From Perilla frutescens (taxonomy: Eukaryota > Streptophyta > Magnoliopsida > Lamiales > Lamiaceae): a DNA stretch of 64,000 nucleotides. The position numbers and the translations under genes were made by a program. Position 1 is the first letter of the stretch, and every line of letters begins with the position of its first letter. The notes under the pieces were generated by a model. That model was not told the DNA's origin. It saw only the letters and a list, made by a program, of their open reading frames with translations, and did no database searches. Below, in pieces: positions 39,383-55,417 of this stretch. The stretch covers positions 18,298,001 to 18,362,000 of the forward strand of contig BRKX01000011.1 in assembly GCA_026008535.1 (NCBI GenBank), read 5' to 3'.

Positions 39383-40110
39383 ATTTTCCTTTATAACTCC
39401 ATACGATATTACCAACTCAATACTTGAATGAAAAGCACCAACAACAATATTGGAATTTATGTGGAAAATCATTTTTGAGTGAAGGGTGATAGACTAGTTT
39501 GGAAACATTTATTTTCTCCATTTAATGAAAAAAGTTTGTTGAGAAATAATTGCCTAACTAGATATATGTAATGGAAGTTATCTATTATGGTAATTATAGA
39601 GAGTCGGCACTGATAATTAAATTATTGTTGATGAATGATAACTCGTTACTGATTGATTGATATATAATTTACTGAAGTTTTTAATTTGTTCACTCAGAAA
39701 TCAGAATATAATAAATATAATTTGGTTGGTGTCCAAATTAAGTCGTTTAGTCCAAAATGCAAACTATTTTAATTTCACTAAAACTCAATAGCTTTCGACT
39801 GATTCAAAGCATGAATTTTGAGAAAGAGACGCCATGATTAGGTAGGAAACACTTGATCTTACTATCAAAATGACACTACTATTTTAAATTTATTTAAAAT
39901 AGTAGAGGACAAAAATTATTTTCAAAAATCAAGAATTTCTTCCTAAAAATAATGTAGTTTTTTTTTTGTTGATTCACATTCAACAGTTGTGGCCAGTTGT
40001 ATGGAACAGATAACAGATAATTATGCCCACTAATCCTAGATTCATATTTAAATTTCTTATTTATTTTTATTATCTAGCGTCCATGATTTGACTCTTGTAC
40101 ATATAAAAAA
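39383..40110. other. Intergenic, no gene seen
   Basis: AT-rich single-copy-looking DNA between the solo LTR and the next MITE. Confidence 0.5.
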
Positions 40111-40490
40111 AGGGTTAATTACTATAAAATACACAAACTTTGACAAGATTTGCAAATTAGACACAAACTTTAAAAATTTGCAATTAAAACACAAACTTAC
40201 ATTTTTTTGCAAAATAGACAAACTCAAAGCAAAATTTTAAAATCAATTGAATTTGAAAACCGCAAAGCCATAAAAATCGTTCACCTTTCGATTTAGATGA
40301 CATTGCATTGGTTTTAATAAGTGAAAATGAACTATATGTCGCAAATTCTCATTTTTCCGTTAGTCCGAAAAATTTGAGTTTGTCTATTTTGCAAAAAAAT
40401 GTAAGTTTGTATTTTAATTGCAAAATTTTAAAGTTTGTGTCTAATTTGCAAATCTTGTCAAAGTTTGTGTATTTTATAGTAATTAACCCT
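40111..40490. mobile_element. MITE with about 115-bp near-perfect inverted repeats (Mutator-like?)
   Basis: The left arm AGGGTTAATTACTATAAAAT... and the right arm are almost exact reverse complements through AAACTTTGACAAGATTTGCA, TTAGACACAAACTTT and TTTGCAAAATAGACAAACTC. The centre is about 150 bp. Flanks are A-rich, so the target duplication cannot be read. Best preserved, and so perhaps youngest, member of the GGGTTAATT family here. Confidence 0.8.
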
Positions 40491-41685
40491 AAAAAAAATA
40501 TAATATGAGTCCACCCATTTCCCTAAATAAAAAAAATAATATGAGTATGCCCATTTCATAAAAAAAAAAGCATTTTAAAACCAAACTAGATTAGGTCCTA
40601 TCCGATAAAGTTAAAAATTTGAAATAAATAAGTACAAATAAATAATTATTGAAAAAAAATCTCACAATAATAATAGTAAATATGAGTAAGAAAAAGAAAA
40701 ATTGGTTGGTAAAATACAGAATAAATTGTAAAGATACTAATTAATGAACTATATAATTACAAATTAATAAATCACTGAACTCATTACAAATTTATTTTAT
40801 AAGTAATGAATTTAAGATATATAAAAAAACATGTACACCTACGGCAAATGACGAAATAGACAAATTAGGCGGGAAAAAAAAAACTTTAATTGAAGAACCC
40901 CGTCGACATACATTTTTTACTTTAAATTATAGATTCAAGTAATTAAGCTATATTAGATTTTTTTAAAAATATATATTGTCATATTTTAGTTTATCTTTTT
41001 ACACGATATAAAGAATAATATTTATTTTTATAATTGAAATATAATATTCGAAAGTGTTAATTAATCATGATAAGCATTATTCGGAAAACGAAAATTGCGG
41101 CCGAGAAATTCTGTTTGCACGTGCTAATTATATGATTAAGGTATATATGTCCAAAATATAAAAATCCAAAATTAGTTTGTCAAACTTATTGCAATTTTTT
41201 AGTATTTTTTTAATTTTCAAATATTTGTATACGTTATATTTAATGTAAATATATTAGCTGTGTACTGCAATTGGAGCCAAATACTTTATTTTGTATTGAA
41301 TTGAATAATCGGCAAAGGATTCATTGATCGACACGTACGATTTTGCATAATGAGCAAAATATAATCAGATAATATTAGAAAAATTGTACCAAACTCAAAT
41401 ATAAAACATTGAATTGAAGGATACAGATATAAGTCAAGAGATTATTAAATTAAAGGGCATAGTATTTAATTGGTAGATTAGAGTTGTGATTGCCGCTAAT
41501 TTGGTGAAAAAGAATGTCAAAATAGAATCATCGATTCATGTTACCTAATAATTTACTAATGTCAATTTTTGGGTTCCAAAAAAGATTGTGAGTTAAATGC
41601 ATTCGGTCGGTTTTGCAATCTCTGTATATATATTAAATTTAATATTTGTTGTCAATTTATAAATATTGGAAGAGTAGTAGAAAAA
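40491..41685. other. Intergenic, no gene seen
   Basis: AT-rich; no recognisable gene or complete element. Confidence 0.5.
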
Positions 41686-41689
41686 TGTT

Positions 41690-41970
41690 GATTGTTAAAT
41701 CTTATCTAATGAGAGACCGAACGTCGCCAATATTATCAGACGGTTCAAATTTCTTGTTGCACTATCAAATGTATAATTTTAATAATATTTATTATAAAAT
41801 AAAAATTAATTATAACATTTATAATCATAGTCAATGTTGGGTGGGTTGAATCCTTATAAAAAAATTGTAAAAATAAATAAAATCACAAAAAAAAAATTAC
41901 AAGAAAACACATAATTTAAAAATACACCACAAGATGAAATATAGAGTGCAACCCAAAATTTCATATGATC
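41690..41970. mobile_element. Diverged copy of the 12263-12646 MITE family
   Basis: The family marker GTTGGGTGGGTTGAATCCTT (about 41834) lies between AATTATAACATTTATAATCA and an ATAGAGTGCAACCCAAAATT right part that corresponds to the GTAACACCAAATCTGG region of the 12263 element. Ends degraded. Confidence 0.45.
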
Positions 41971-43110
41971 ATCAAGTGTGAGATTGTCGATGAAACATGA
42001 CTTAACATAGGTGGTCTTGTGTAATATATTACTTTAATAATAATAATATGACGACGTAGCAAGTTTTTGTTTTTCTTTTTCCTGCTATGGAACTTCACTG
42101 CAGACTGAGTTGTATTTTCTCATATAAAGCAGAACTCGTACGGACATGTGTTTGCTGAATTCCAGACTTCCAATTATTATATATATATATGGCAGCGATA
42201 TATCAAATCCGACAGTTCAAATTGGATCGACTCAATTACTAGAACCACCAAATCAACCAATTTGTTTTCGAATTATAAAAAATTATAAACAACCTCAAAT
42301 GATAATGCGTTCAGCTTGATTTTACTTGCATTTTTACACTCATAATCTAACGTCGTGTCAATCCAAAAAAAAAAGGTTAGAAAAAGACACTGAAAATGTG
42401 CATGCAAGGGTACTCATCATCTTCTCAGCGATGACCATATATATAATATAAATGAGACTACCAATTAATGCATAGTGATATTGCTATATCAGTTAATTAT
42501 CATCATTTACCAATACAAGATTTACATCCATATATATATATATATATTATGAATCTAACTAAGAAATTAATTCCCACACGATTATGCATGTAGTACATGA
42601 GAAACTCTATAACACATGTAGAGGTAGTACCCCAATTCATACATGTGTGGATATAAATGGGTTGTGGTATTATCCCTACATGTGTTGTAGAATTTCCAAC
42701 ATGTACATAGTACAATGTCACATTGTCATATCACCACATTGATAATTTCTATTATGTATCATAGTGCAATGCACGTTAAACTTATTATGACACTTAAGTA
42801 CTACATTGTCATCAATTATCTATAGTGACATTTAGTGCAATACATTATCATGCACGGTGGAAATTAACTCACCCATAGATTAGTGATCATTTCCAATTCA
42901 TTTAGACACTCAACGAGCCTATATTTCAGTTAGTAGGATACTAGGCTACTAGCGTTTCTCCGAAACACAAAAAATAAGCCCGGCGGCATATTGGTAAGAA
43001 GAAACAACTTCAATAAATAATACTAGGACATTTAAGTGGCAAATTGATAGAGATATCAAGATTAGTTCTTGATATCATATTCATATTATATTTTAGAGAA
43101 ACACTTTCGT
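41971..43110. other. Intergenic with an imperfect hairpin
   Basis: (AT)n runs near 42178 and 42531. An inverted repeat of about 25 bp at 42610-42677 pairs ACACATGTAGAGGTAGTACC with GGTATTATCCCTACATGTGT. No gene seen. Confidence 0.5.
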
Positions 43111-43114
43111 GCAT

Positions 43115-43570
43115 AAGGCGTTATTTAAGGCTGGCACCGTGCGCGTCCACGCACCCTTTTTTTTCTGGTAGTTTTTTTTTTTCATTTTTTTTGGCAGTAT
43201 TTTACGTTTTTTGTCTTTTTTTTCAATTTTCTTTGTTCCTTTTATTTTGTTCCCAAAAAATATATATCCTAAAATAACATTAGTGAATCCTAAATTAAAA
43301 TTAATTGATTTAGTTTGTTTGAAATGAGTATGAAATATAATTAATAAACCATAAAAAACACAAAATAAACCCCTAAAAACACCCCCAAAAATATTAAAAA
43401 ACACAAAATAAACCCCTAAAAATACCCCAAAAAAACCTTAAAAACCACAAAATAAACCTCTAAACCCCCCCCCCCCCCCCAAAAAAAAAACACAAAATAT
43501 ACTCTGAAAAAACTGGGTCAAAGGGCGGGTTTGACCCGACTCGTCTTAAATAGCACTATTTAAGACCGTT
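43115..43570. mobile_element. Possible MITE with GTCTTAAATAG palindrome
   Basis: A left GGCGTTATTTAAGGC and a right GTCTTAAATAGCACTATTTA (11-bp palindromic arms, about 43544-43567) bracket T-rich, A-rich and C-run sequence with repeated ACACAAAATAAACCCCTAAA phrases. The ends pair only partly. Confidence 0.4.
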
Positions 43571-43634
43571 GCATGGAAATTTTTGCCTATTTTTAATTTT
43601 TAATATCTATTTAGATTGCATTATTATTTCAAAA

Positions 43635-44462
43635 CTAGATATACCCACGCGCGTTGCGCGATTGAATATGAGATGATGTTATTTGGACATATTTTATTTC
43701 CCGTGTGATCTAATATGTCATTAGTAACTTATTGTGAGCAGTTTCATACTGCGTTAGATGTTTATGCTAATACATTATTTCGAACTAATAATTATCCAAA
43801 ATTTAAAACTATTAAATTACTTACTTCAATTAGTTGTTTCAAAATAAGATACGAAAAAAAAAAACTTAATTATATTGAAGAAAATATAATAATCTATAAA
43901 TACATACACACTATATATAGAAAAATATAGACTAAATATAAATATTTTTAAAAAATCTATTTTTTATATATACAAAAAAAGATCTAAGAAAAATAGTATG
44001 TATATTTTTATATGGATAAAATTAGGAATTTTGATTTTAGTGTGTTTAAATAGATTTTTAAAGGGTTCACATCCCAACTTGTATAGTTAAATAGCTCAGA
44101 TGTACACCTACATAAAAATATTTATTTAATATATAATAGGTTACAAACAGAATTCGTTCTCTTATTTATATTGGAATATATATCTATATATATATATATA
44201 TTCCAATATAAAATACATTAAATAAAATTATTTCTTACGATTAACTTATTTCCTAAAAATCTGCTAAAAAAACTCACACGAGAATGAATATGAGAAGTTA
44301 AAGTAATCATGGCTCTTATATATTCGTTAATATTATAATACATATATAATATATAATATATAATCTATATAAATATAGAATAGATTATAGAATTTGGGCG
44401 GGATAAGAGCATTTTGGGCGGGAATTTTCCATGCAAAAGATTTTACTTTAATATAGTATAGA
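43635..44462 (-). mobile_element. Non-autonomous Helitron, 828 bp
   Basis: Minus orientation. The 5' end TCTATACTATATTAAAGTAA begins at 44462, preceded by A. The 3' end has the hairpin CGCGC/GCGCG with a 3-nt loop (43648-43660), 9 nt, then CTAG (43638-43635) followed by T. This is the A^TC...CTAG^T structure of Helitrons. Just inside the 5' end are two CCCGCCCAAA motifs. AT-rich interior, no Rep/helicase. Confidence 0.8.
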
Positions 44463-45520
44463 TTATATTATAATTAGGATTTATGTTTCTTCTTTTCAAG
44501 TTTTATTATATTATAACTAGACCAGTTTGGATTAATATTAGAGGTGTGGAAATTTCATACAAAGTGTAATATTTGCGTGCATTCAATGTTCTTTTATGTG
44601 CAATTCAATATTCGTGAAAAAAAAAACACATATATCTTCTTCATCACAAATTCAATTCAATGCTTCTTTTTTTCTTTTTGGTATTCCCCACCTAGTTGAA
44701 TGACAAGTGTTCCGTGGAACCAGATTTTATTGGCAAAAAAAAAAACGATATAATTTTGCTTTGTAAACTAGAAGGATACAATGAAAAGTGGAAAACAAAA
44801 AAAGAAAAAAAAATGTAGATAGTGTGGATACATTGGAGGTGTTCTACCATGTAAAATTCACCTTGACGTAGACATATAAAGGGGGGAGGTTCGTACACCT
44901 TATGATTCTAAGAATGTGCAACTGCGGAGCAAATTAGCCTATTCCTAATTGAGCACTTACGATAGAAACACGTGCCTCAATAAAGCACTCTCTTAAAACA
45001 ACAAAAATCCACAAATAACAAGTAATATTTACCTCTTCCGTGTTGTTTGTACACTACAACTTATGAACAAAGTTCAACAGTACACGCCCTCAGGTAGCGT
45101 TGTAGGTTACGTCATCATTAAAAAAAAAATCAATGTTAAAAGTAATTGTAACTAAATACAATACCCCACGTTTAAAAAATTCACCCCTGTTCATCCGGTC
45201 CTGCATTTTGCTAGAAAACTTCGAAAGGAAGTTGCAACTAATAAGACCATACAATGTAGAGGATATGAAGAAGGAAACAGACGATATGAGAAAGCACATG
45301 GAATCAAGAAAACTATCTATGGCCTCCTTAATGATACAGAGATGGAATGATGAACACGATACAGGGGAACTATAACAACAATCTACTATATCCGGCTCAG
45401 AATTCTCACTAACAATCACAACCAAAATTCAATACTATCAACCCCAAAGAAGAAGAGCTTTACAAATACATGAATGGTCCAATCAAAATATGAATGCACA
45501 AAATGAGGTTCAACTGTTCA
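44463..45520. other. Intergenic with a probable degraded SINE tail
   Basis: At about 45070-45130, AACAGTACACGCCCTCAGGTAG then GTTGTAGGTTACGTC and an A run look like a decayed Au-type SINE 3' end. ORFs at 45090-45425 and 45133-45375 are not supported. The 3' flank of the Rab gene lies at the right edge. Confidence 0.45.
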
Positions 45521-45525
45521 CATAA

Positions 45526-49820
<4,295 letters not shown>

Positions 49821-50464
49821 CAACTAGTATTTCTCCTGTGCGATGCACAAATAATAATTATTTTTTAAAATTTGTAACATTATAATTATTTTTCAATTTT
49901 ATATATTGTGCTTAATTTTTAAAATTAATAAAACGATATGCACACGTATTAATTAATTAGATAAGAAGACCAATTTTGTGTAGTTACGACAAACAAAAAG
50001 AAAATTAAATTTTAGGAACTAAATGAAAATTCATGTTAGAAAAATCAAATTGAAATATTTCAAACAATACGATTTTATAAAAAACAATATTGTATAATCA
50101 TCCAAGATTAAAGAACATTTGATTTCTTTGAATATATAATTAATATGTAGAAAAAATATAATTATTTAATTATTTAAATGATTAAATTGAAATAGAAAAA
50201 TAATAAATTATTATTATTATTATTATTATTATAGCGCAACATAAAATGAAAATCTATTTTTTATGTGACAAACGTAGAGTACTATATAAATCATCCACCT
50301 ACGCATAAAAAATACAATAAAAATATTATAAATCTCAAATTTCCAAGTAAAAATAATAATAAATAAGATTGCAAAGATTTGTTAAAATACAACGGTTATA
50401 ATCTAAATCATCATGAAAAATGAAAAAAAGAAGAAGAAAAATTTACAACAATAAATGTTACTAC

Positions 50465-50600
50465 TCTTGTCTATTAATTCAAAATGTTGTCTATTAACTC
50501 AGAACCGTTGTCTATTATATAAAAAGTGTTGTCTAAATTATAATTATTAAATCGTATAATAGACAACGGTTTACAGCAGAACTGTTGTCTATCACACGAT
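50465..50600. repeat. ACCGTTGTCTATT motif cluster (CACTA-type subterminal repeats?)
   Basis: TTGTCTATTA-type motifs occur near 50468, 50493, 50519 and 50528-50536, then AGACAACGGTTT in reverse near 50561 and ACTGTTGTCTATC near 50581. A lone pair (AGACAACGG / GTTGTCTAT) also lies at 33293-33321. Such motifs are frequent near the ends of plant CACTA elements as I recall; no CACTA terminus was found. Confidence 0.5.
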
Positions 50601-50645
50601 TTTGCCTACGGTAGCGGTTGTGGGTTACCCTCGACATCCGAAAAA
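50601..50645 (+). mobile_element. SINE 3'-end fragment (Au-type)
   Basis: GGTAGCGGTTGTGGGTTACC followed by CTCGACATCC and an A run matches the tail of the 19197-19430 SINE. Confidence 0.4.
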
Positions 50646-50941
50646 AATGGTTTATGATTTTTTTTCATTTGAATATATTAAGATATATCAAACACATAAG
50701 TTTGTTTTAATCATTATCAGCATAAATTTATAGTTTATATTTATTTTGATACTATTTTTATTTTTCTTCAATAAATGTTAACCCCGCGCACACACGCACA
50801 TATATTGTAGAATCAAGTAATATGAAATCATTATACCGAAACTAATAATTATTATTTAATATAATTATAACTTGTTTTGTTTAAATATGACAAGATAATA
50901 TTATAAAACATAATTATATATGTGAAATATTATATATTAGA

Positions 50942-51350
50942 TTAAATTTCGGTAGTAAAACCCATAAAAGGTACGTGGAATGACTATCCCAATAAGAGGT
51001 AGCTCCTATATTGCTATTCCACAACATTTGGGAAAAATGAATTCCCATTGAAATGATGATTCAGAATTTGAAGGCATATCAATTATATGAGGTGATAGAT
51101 TTGGATCAATGAGATTATACAGGAATGGAAACAAGGTGATATATATAAATCATGAATAATATTAAATAAAAATGAAACGAAATTAGTAATGAAAATATAA
51201 GTCAATGAAATTAAACAGAAATGAACTCAGTAAGTCTGCAAAATAAGTAGAAATAAAGTTGCTGGAAAGTGGAAACTATTCAAACTTCACCATTTAGTAT
51301 GGCTCTAACCAATTTCTCTCTATTTTTTTCCTCCATACTAAAAAATACTT
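50942..51350. other. Intergenic / 3' flank of the MYB-SANT-like locus
   Basis: No further gene. The minus-strand continuation of the coding similarity (EVFFSMEEKNR) runs to about 51283. Confidence 0.5.
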
Positions 51351-51353
51351 CAA

Positions 51354-52032
51354 TCAACTCCGAACGTCTTGCAATATGACACACAACTTTGATAACTTCT
51401 GTCTCTTTCTAGAAATTTTAGCATCAACTCCCATAGCTTTATTAAGAAGTTGGCTACCTTTGGCAATTTCACTCGCAATAAGCGAAGCCGCCTCTTTAAT
51501 CTCTCTACCCAGTGACTGGTTATCATAAACTGCAGATCTTTTCCTCTTCTTTTGATTGTGAACTGCTTCATTTCCTGAGAGCACTGCAAAACAGAAAATG
51601 AAAAGAAAAGAGTTCAATTACATCAATTTTATTATCTTTATTAATATTGCCATTTTATTCTCAATGTATCTCTTCCTGCATTATTTCATGTTGATTGATC
51701 TTTCTCAAAAATAATGAGCAACTAGTCAACATAAAAAGAGAATGATCTAAAAACATAAATAAACGAATAAATCATCCTAGTAGTTGATCTTTTGCATATA
51801 TATATATATATATATATATAATCTTTTTCTTAATTACTACTTCATATATATATTTTCTTCTCTCAAAAAAGCTATATATAATAATCGACTTACCATGATG
51901 TTCTACTGCATGCTTGACAACAATGATCCAAAACCAATTGACTAAATGCATTGTACTCAACCATAGTGATAACATTGCAGTGCATTTCTTTCTCCTCGAT
52001 GATTGTCTTGTTGCTAAATCTAGTCCTGCCAT
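51354..52032 (-). CDS. Small spliced ORF ending in a MYB/SANT-like C-terminal region, probably decayed
   Basis: Two coding exons, 52032-51894 and 51583-51354, have good GT-AG borders and matching phase and give 122 residues. Exon 1 starts MAGLDLATRQSSRRKKC and then has a hydrophobic stretch (residues about 19-40). Exon 2 has a basic KKRKR patch and an amphipathic region (REIKEAASLIASEIAKG). After LSKLC the frame meets TGA at 51354, but another frame continues with HIARRSELIEVFFSMEEKNR, an ending typical of plant MYB/SANT-like proteins related to the PIF/Harbinger second ORF. This points to a 1- or 2-base frameshift near 51375. A leader exon with GG|GTAAGT near 53054 may precede it. The MYB domain itself is absent. 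It may be a transposon-derived remnant or a young chimeric gene; function unknown. Confidence 0.45.
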
Positions 52033-53466
52033 AACTGCAACTATAATTCACAAGGAATATATTAAGGTAAGTACAAAATTATTTATACATAAAAAAGAGG
52101 ATTGATTACATTTTAATACCCAACGTTTGAACTTTTTATACTTTTATCTCAAAGTTTAAAAAATCATATATTAATATTCAATATTTATAGCATTTGAACA
52201 ATTTTCCGACCTCACAAATGTTGATGCGGACTATATATTAAGCCCCTTAGGGATAATTTAGATAAAATTTCAATAGTCCACACGCCAATATTTGTGAGGT
52301 TGATCAGAAAATTGCTATATATATATAGTGCAATTATTGTTAATTTATAAAACCGTTCGAGTATAAAAATGCCCACACATTGCACATACACACACGTATA
52401 TATATTCGACGAAGGAATACTGCATTAAGATATTAGAAAAGAGTGTTAAGCCTATGTACATTTTTATTTTTGGAATGCCCTACCACTAAGAAAAGACTTT
52501 ATATATAATTCAAAGAAGCTCAAAAGAATTCGTGAAGAAATCATAATTAAGAGGACTGATTAAAGGATATCGAGTTTTATAGTATATATTATTTCTAATT
52601 AATTCTATTTCACTGGGTCGTAATAATCAATTTGATTGGGTAAAACTCCAAAAATAAACTATTGCATAATTACACAAAGTCATGTCAATTAAGATCAACT
52701 TAATTAGTTTCTGGAATGGTATAAATCATGTCAATTAAGATCTGAACTAAATTTGTTTAAGCAATCATTATAAAATATTTTAATAATTGGTAAGTCATGA
52801 AGCGGTTTCCCCTAACTCCTCAAACAGAACTAGGGTTTAGGCCGGGCTGATCATCGAAGCAAAAAAAATAGGTTTTTTTAAAAAAGATAAAAAAACATAT
52901 ATGGAGGATGTTTTACGCCAATCAAAGAAAAACAAATATAAAATACAAAAATGAATAATTGAGAGTAAATTAACAAAAGGTAGAGAGACCTGTTGTAACT
53001 TTCAAGAACAAGGGCATTAAAATTAAATAACTGCGAGAACCCCATAACTTACCCGAGAAGAAGACGATGACGAAGGCAATTAACCGCAACGAGATGAAAT
53101 GATCGTGGTTTTGGGTTTCTTTTGATTGTGTATATATAATAAAAAGTGAAAATTGTCAAAAGATAAAATACATAAGGATAGTTTTGTCCAAGAAGAACAT
53201 AATTAAATTTTAGGATGCCTTACTTGCCTGGGAATACGTAATACTGTGAAGTATAAAGTATGCCTAATCTCATCATTTAGTTATATATTCTTCTAATTTT
53301 GAATTTTTTTAGATCCTCTGATCTCAACTTAATTATGTATGATAATCGTGTATTAAATATTAAAATTATTATTTTTTCTTTCATTATTTTGATTTAGTAT
53401 AATTTTACACTATTATTAGGGTTTATAATTATTTTATAATATTTAATTTTTATTTTTTAATTAATA
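52033..53466. other. Intron/leader of the MYB-SANT-like locus and intergenic
   Basis: A splice acceptor lies just before the ATG at 52032, and a donor-like GGGTAAGTT on the minus strand at about 53054 would join a leader exon with no ATG. 52120-52385 is a fold-back MITE (separate entry). Confidence 0.4.
52120..52385. mobile_element. Fold-back MITE-like inverted repeat
   Basis: The inner arms GCATTTGAACAATTTTCCGA...CCTCACAAATGTTG and, on the other strand, GCAATTTTCTGATCAACC...CCTCACAAATATTGG match over about 45 bp. Weaker outer arms share TTTTTATACTTTTA / TTTTTATACTCGAA. The centre is near AAGCCCCTTAGGG. Confidence 0.55.
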
Positions 53467-55417
53467 CTAGAATGACCCGTCGTGCCATGCACGAATAAGA
53501 TATGCACAATTTTTATAATTATTTTGTTATAAATTATAATTATAAAATAAATTATTTAAACGAAAATAAATATAACAACTTTTAAAATAATACAAACCTT
53601 AAAAGTAAATTTTTACTGGTTCATGAGTACACCCAAGTGCTGAAGATCCAAGTATAAAAGGGTTACGTCTTGTTTGGAAACCCCGGGGACATTCAACTGG
53701 TGAAGATGCAGTCTTGATTAGAGATCCATAAGTAAAAATGAGATATCTCTTATTCAATATATACCGCTTCCTTTTTGTATAATTATTTTTATTGTATTTT
53801 TACTTTTTAAAATTTTTATAAAAAATATAAGATATGTCCTATAAAAAATAGATATTAAACCATGAAGTTGTTTAAGAATAAAGAAACATCACATTCTCAC
53901 GATGGAAATCACCTAACCAAATTCACATTAATTAATTAATTAGCAGATTATTTTAATATGCAAATTAATAGTTATTAACTTATTATAAAGTAATTAAAAT
54001 ATTGCGGCAAATTGCAAATATACATTTTTTTCATATGTAGTAGACTGTTTTTCAGTTTGGGCGAAGTCCTCCCAATTTCACGAACAAACATATTGCATCA
54101 ATATATGTCAATAAATGTGTGCTTAAAAACGGCACTAACAATCTCCTCATTTGACATTTAATTTGGCAATACAATCCCGCAATGAGCATAGAAATGTCTC
54201 CCCCTAAATCAGAGACAAGAGGGTTAGAAATCAAATAATAAACACAGATCATCAAAAAAATTATGTCGTCTCCTCTTTATGTTAGCAGTATTGTCCAGAA
54301 CAGCTTCAGGAACATCTTCGAACTCATACTTTCAACATTAAACAGACGACAAAAGCATGTGTCCCTTCATCTGTTCGGCTGGAATTGCTCCAATACCCAT
54401 TTCAATCTTACTTTTGAGATGTGATTTTACAATTATGATATAAACTATCTTCCATGTTTTAAAAGAAAATAATATTTTTTTACTTGCATAAATATTTATC
54501 CCAATAATTTTATAGTTACGAATTGATATTTACGTTTCAAGCTTTCATATAATTTTAAAACATTTTTTTCACATATATATAGTTCTCGTAATTCCAGAAA
54601 AGAACATTACCAACGAATTTGATGAGGAGCGGAACGAATGATTTAGACATGAATGCTCGATATTTTTAATAAATTAGCGAAATAGTAAAATAACTATTTA
54701 TTCATCAATTTTTAATAATTAAAAATATATCATTAATATTCGCAATTAATAAAATAATTATTGCACGATCCTTTTATGAAAAAATATTAATTGATTTTTT
54801 ATATAATGATTTGCCAATTTTGATTAAATTTAACATGTTAATTACTGAAATTACTTATTAGAAAAAATTAAAATAACTATATGCCATATCTCTCATTCAT
54901 ATAACAATAAAATAATATAAAAATAGTCAATTTTAATAAAATTGGGCATTGAAATGATATTTAATTTATCTTGGTAATGGTTATAGTTCAATAAAACATG
55001 AACTTTGAAAACAATTCAAAATTTAGAATAATTAAGAAATGCATGAAAATAATTATAAGATTTTGAGATTTATGATTGCATTGGTATTTTATTTTATGCC
55101 AATCCACTTGAATGAATTTTACTCAATTAAAATTTATTATTCAAATGATTAATCAAACAATAACTTCAACTATCAAATCAATTAATATCCCAACACCATT
55201 GTGTTCATGTATTAATTCCTAATATAAATAGATATAGTGTCTATATATATAATAATGAAATTTATCTATCCCTAATATAAATATATAACAATTTTATACG
55301 TAAGTAATAAATAAATTAAGATAAAATATTAACTTCTCAATTAGGAATAGTGATTTGGGTGGGAAAATTTATTATTTCTATTTCCGATGACTATCTTACT
55401 TTTAGATATAATATAGA
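53467..55417 (-). mobile_element. Non-autonomous Helitron, 1951 bp
   Basis: Minus orientation. The 5' end TCTATATTATATCTAAAAGT begins at 55417 preceded by A and resembles the 44462 end. The 3' end has stem TCGTGC/GCACGA with a 3-nt loop (53480-53494), 9 nt, CTAG (53470-53467), then T. A CCCACCCAAA motif sits inside the 5' end at the place where the 44462 element has CCCGCCCAAA. AT-rich interior; the ORF at 54052-54255 shows no family features. Confidence 0.72.

Larger units (their letters stand above)
49824..50941 (-). mobile_element. Candidate Helitron, minus orientation
   Basis: The 3' end is well formed: stem TGTGC/GCACA with 3-nt loop (49837-49849), 9 nt, CTAG (49827-49824), then T. The proposed 5' end is TCTAATATATAATATT at 50941 preceded by A; it is less like the other 5' ends, so the right boundary is uncertain. 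The interior contains a TTA repeat and the ACCGTTGTCTATT cluster. Confidence 0.45.

Noticed and set aside
43093..43404. 103-codon minus-strand ORF rich in Lys
   Set aside because: Translation of A/T homopolymer runs within a MITE-like region.
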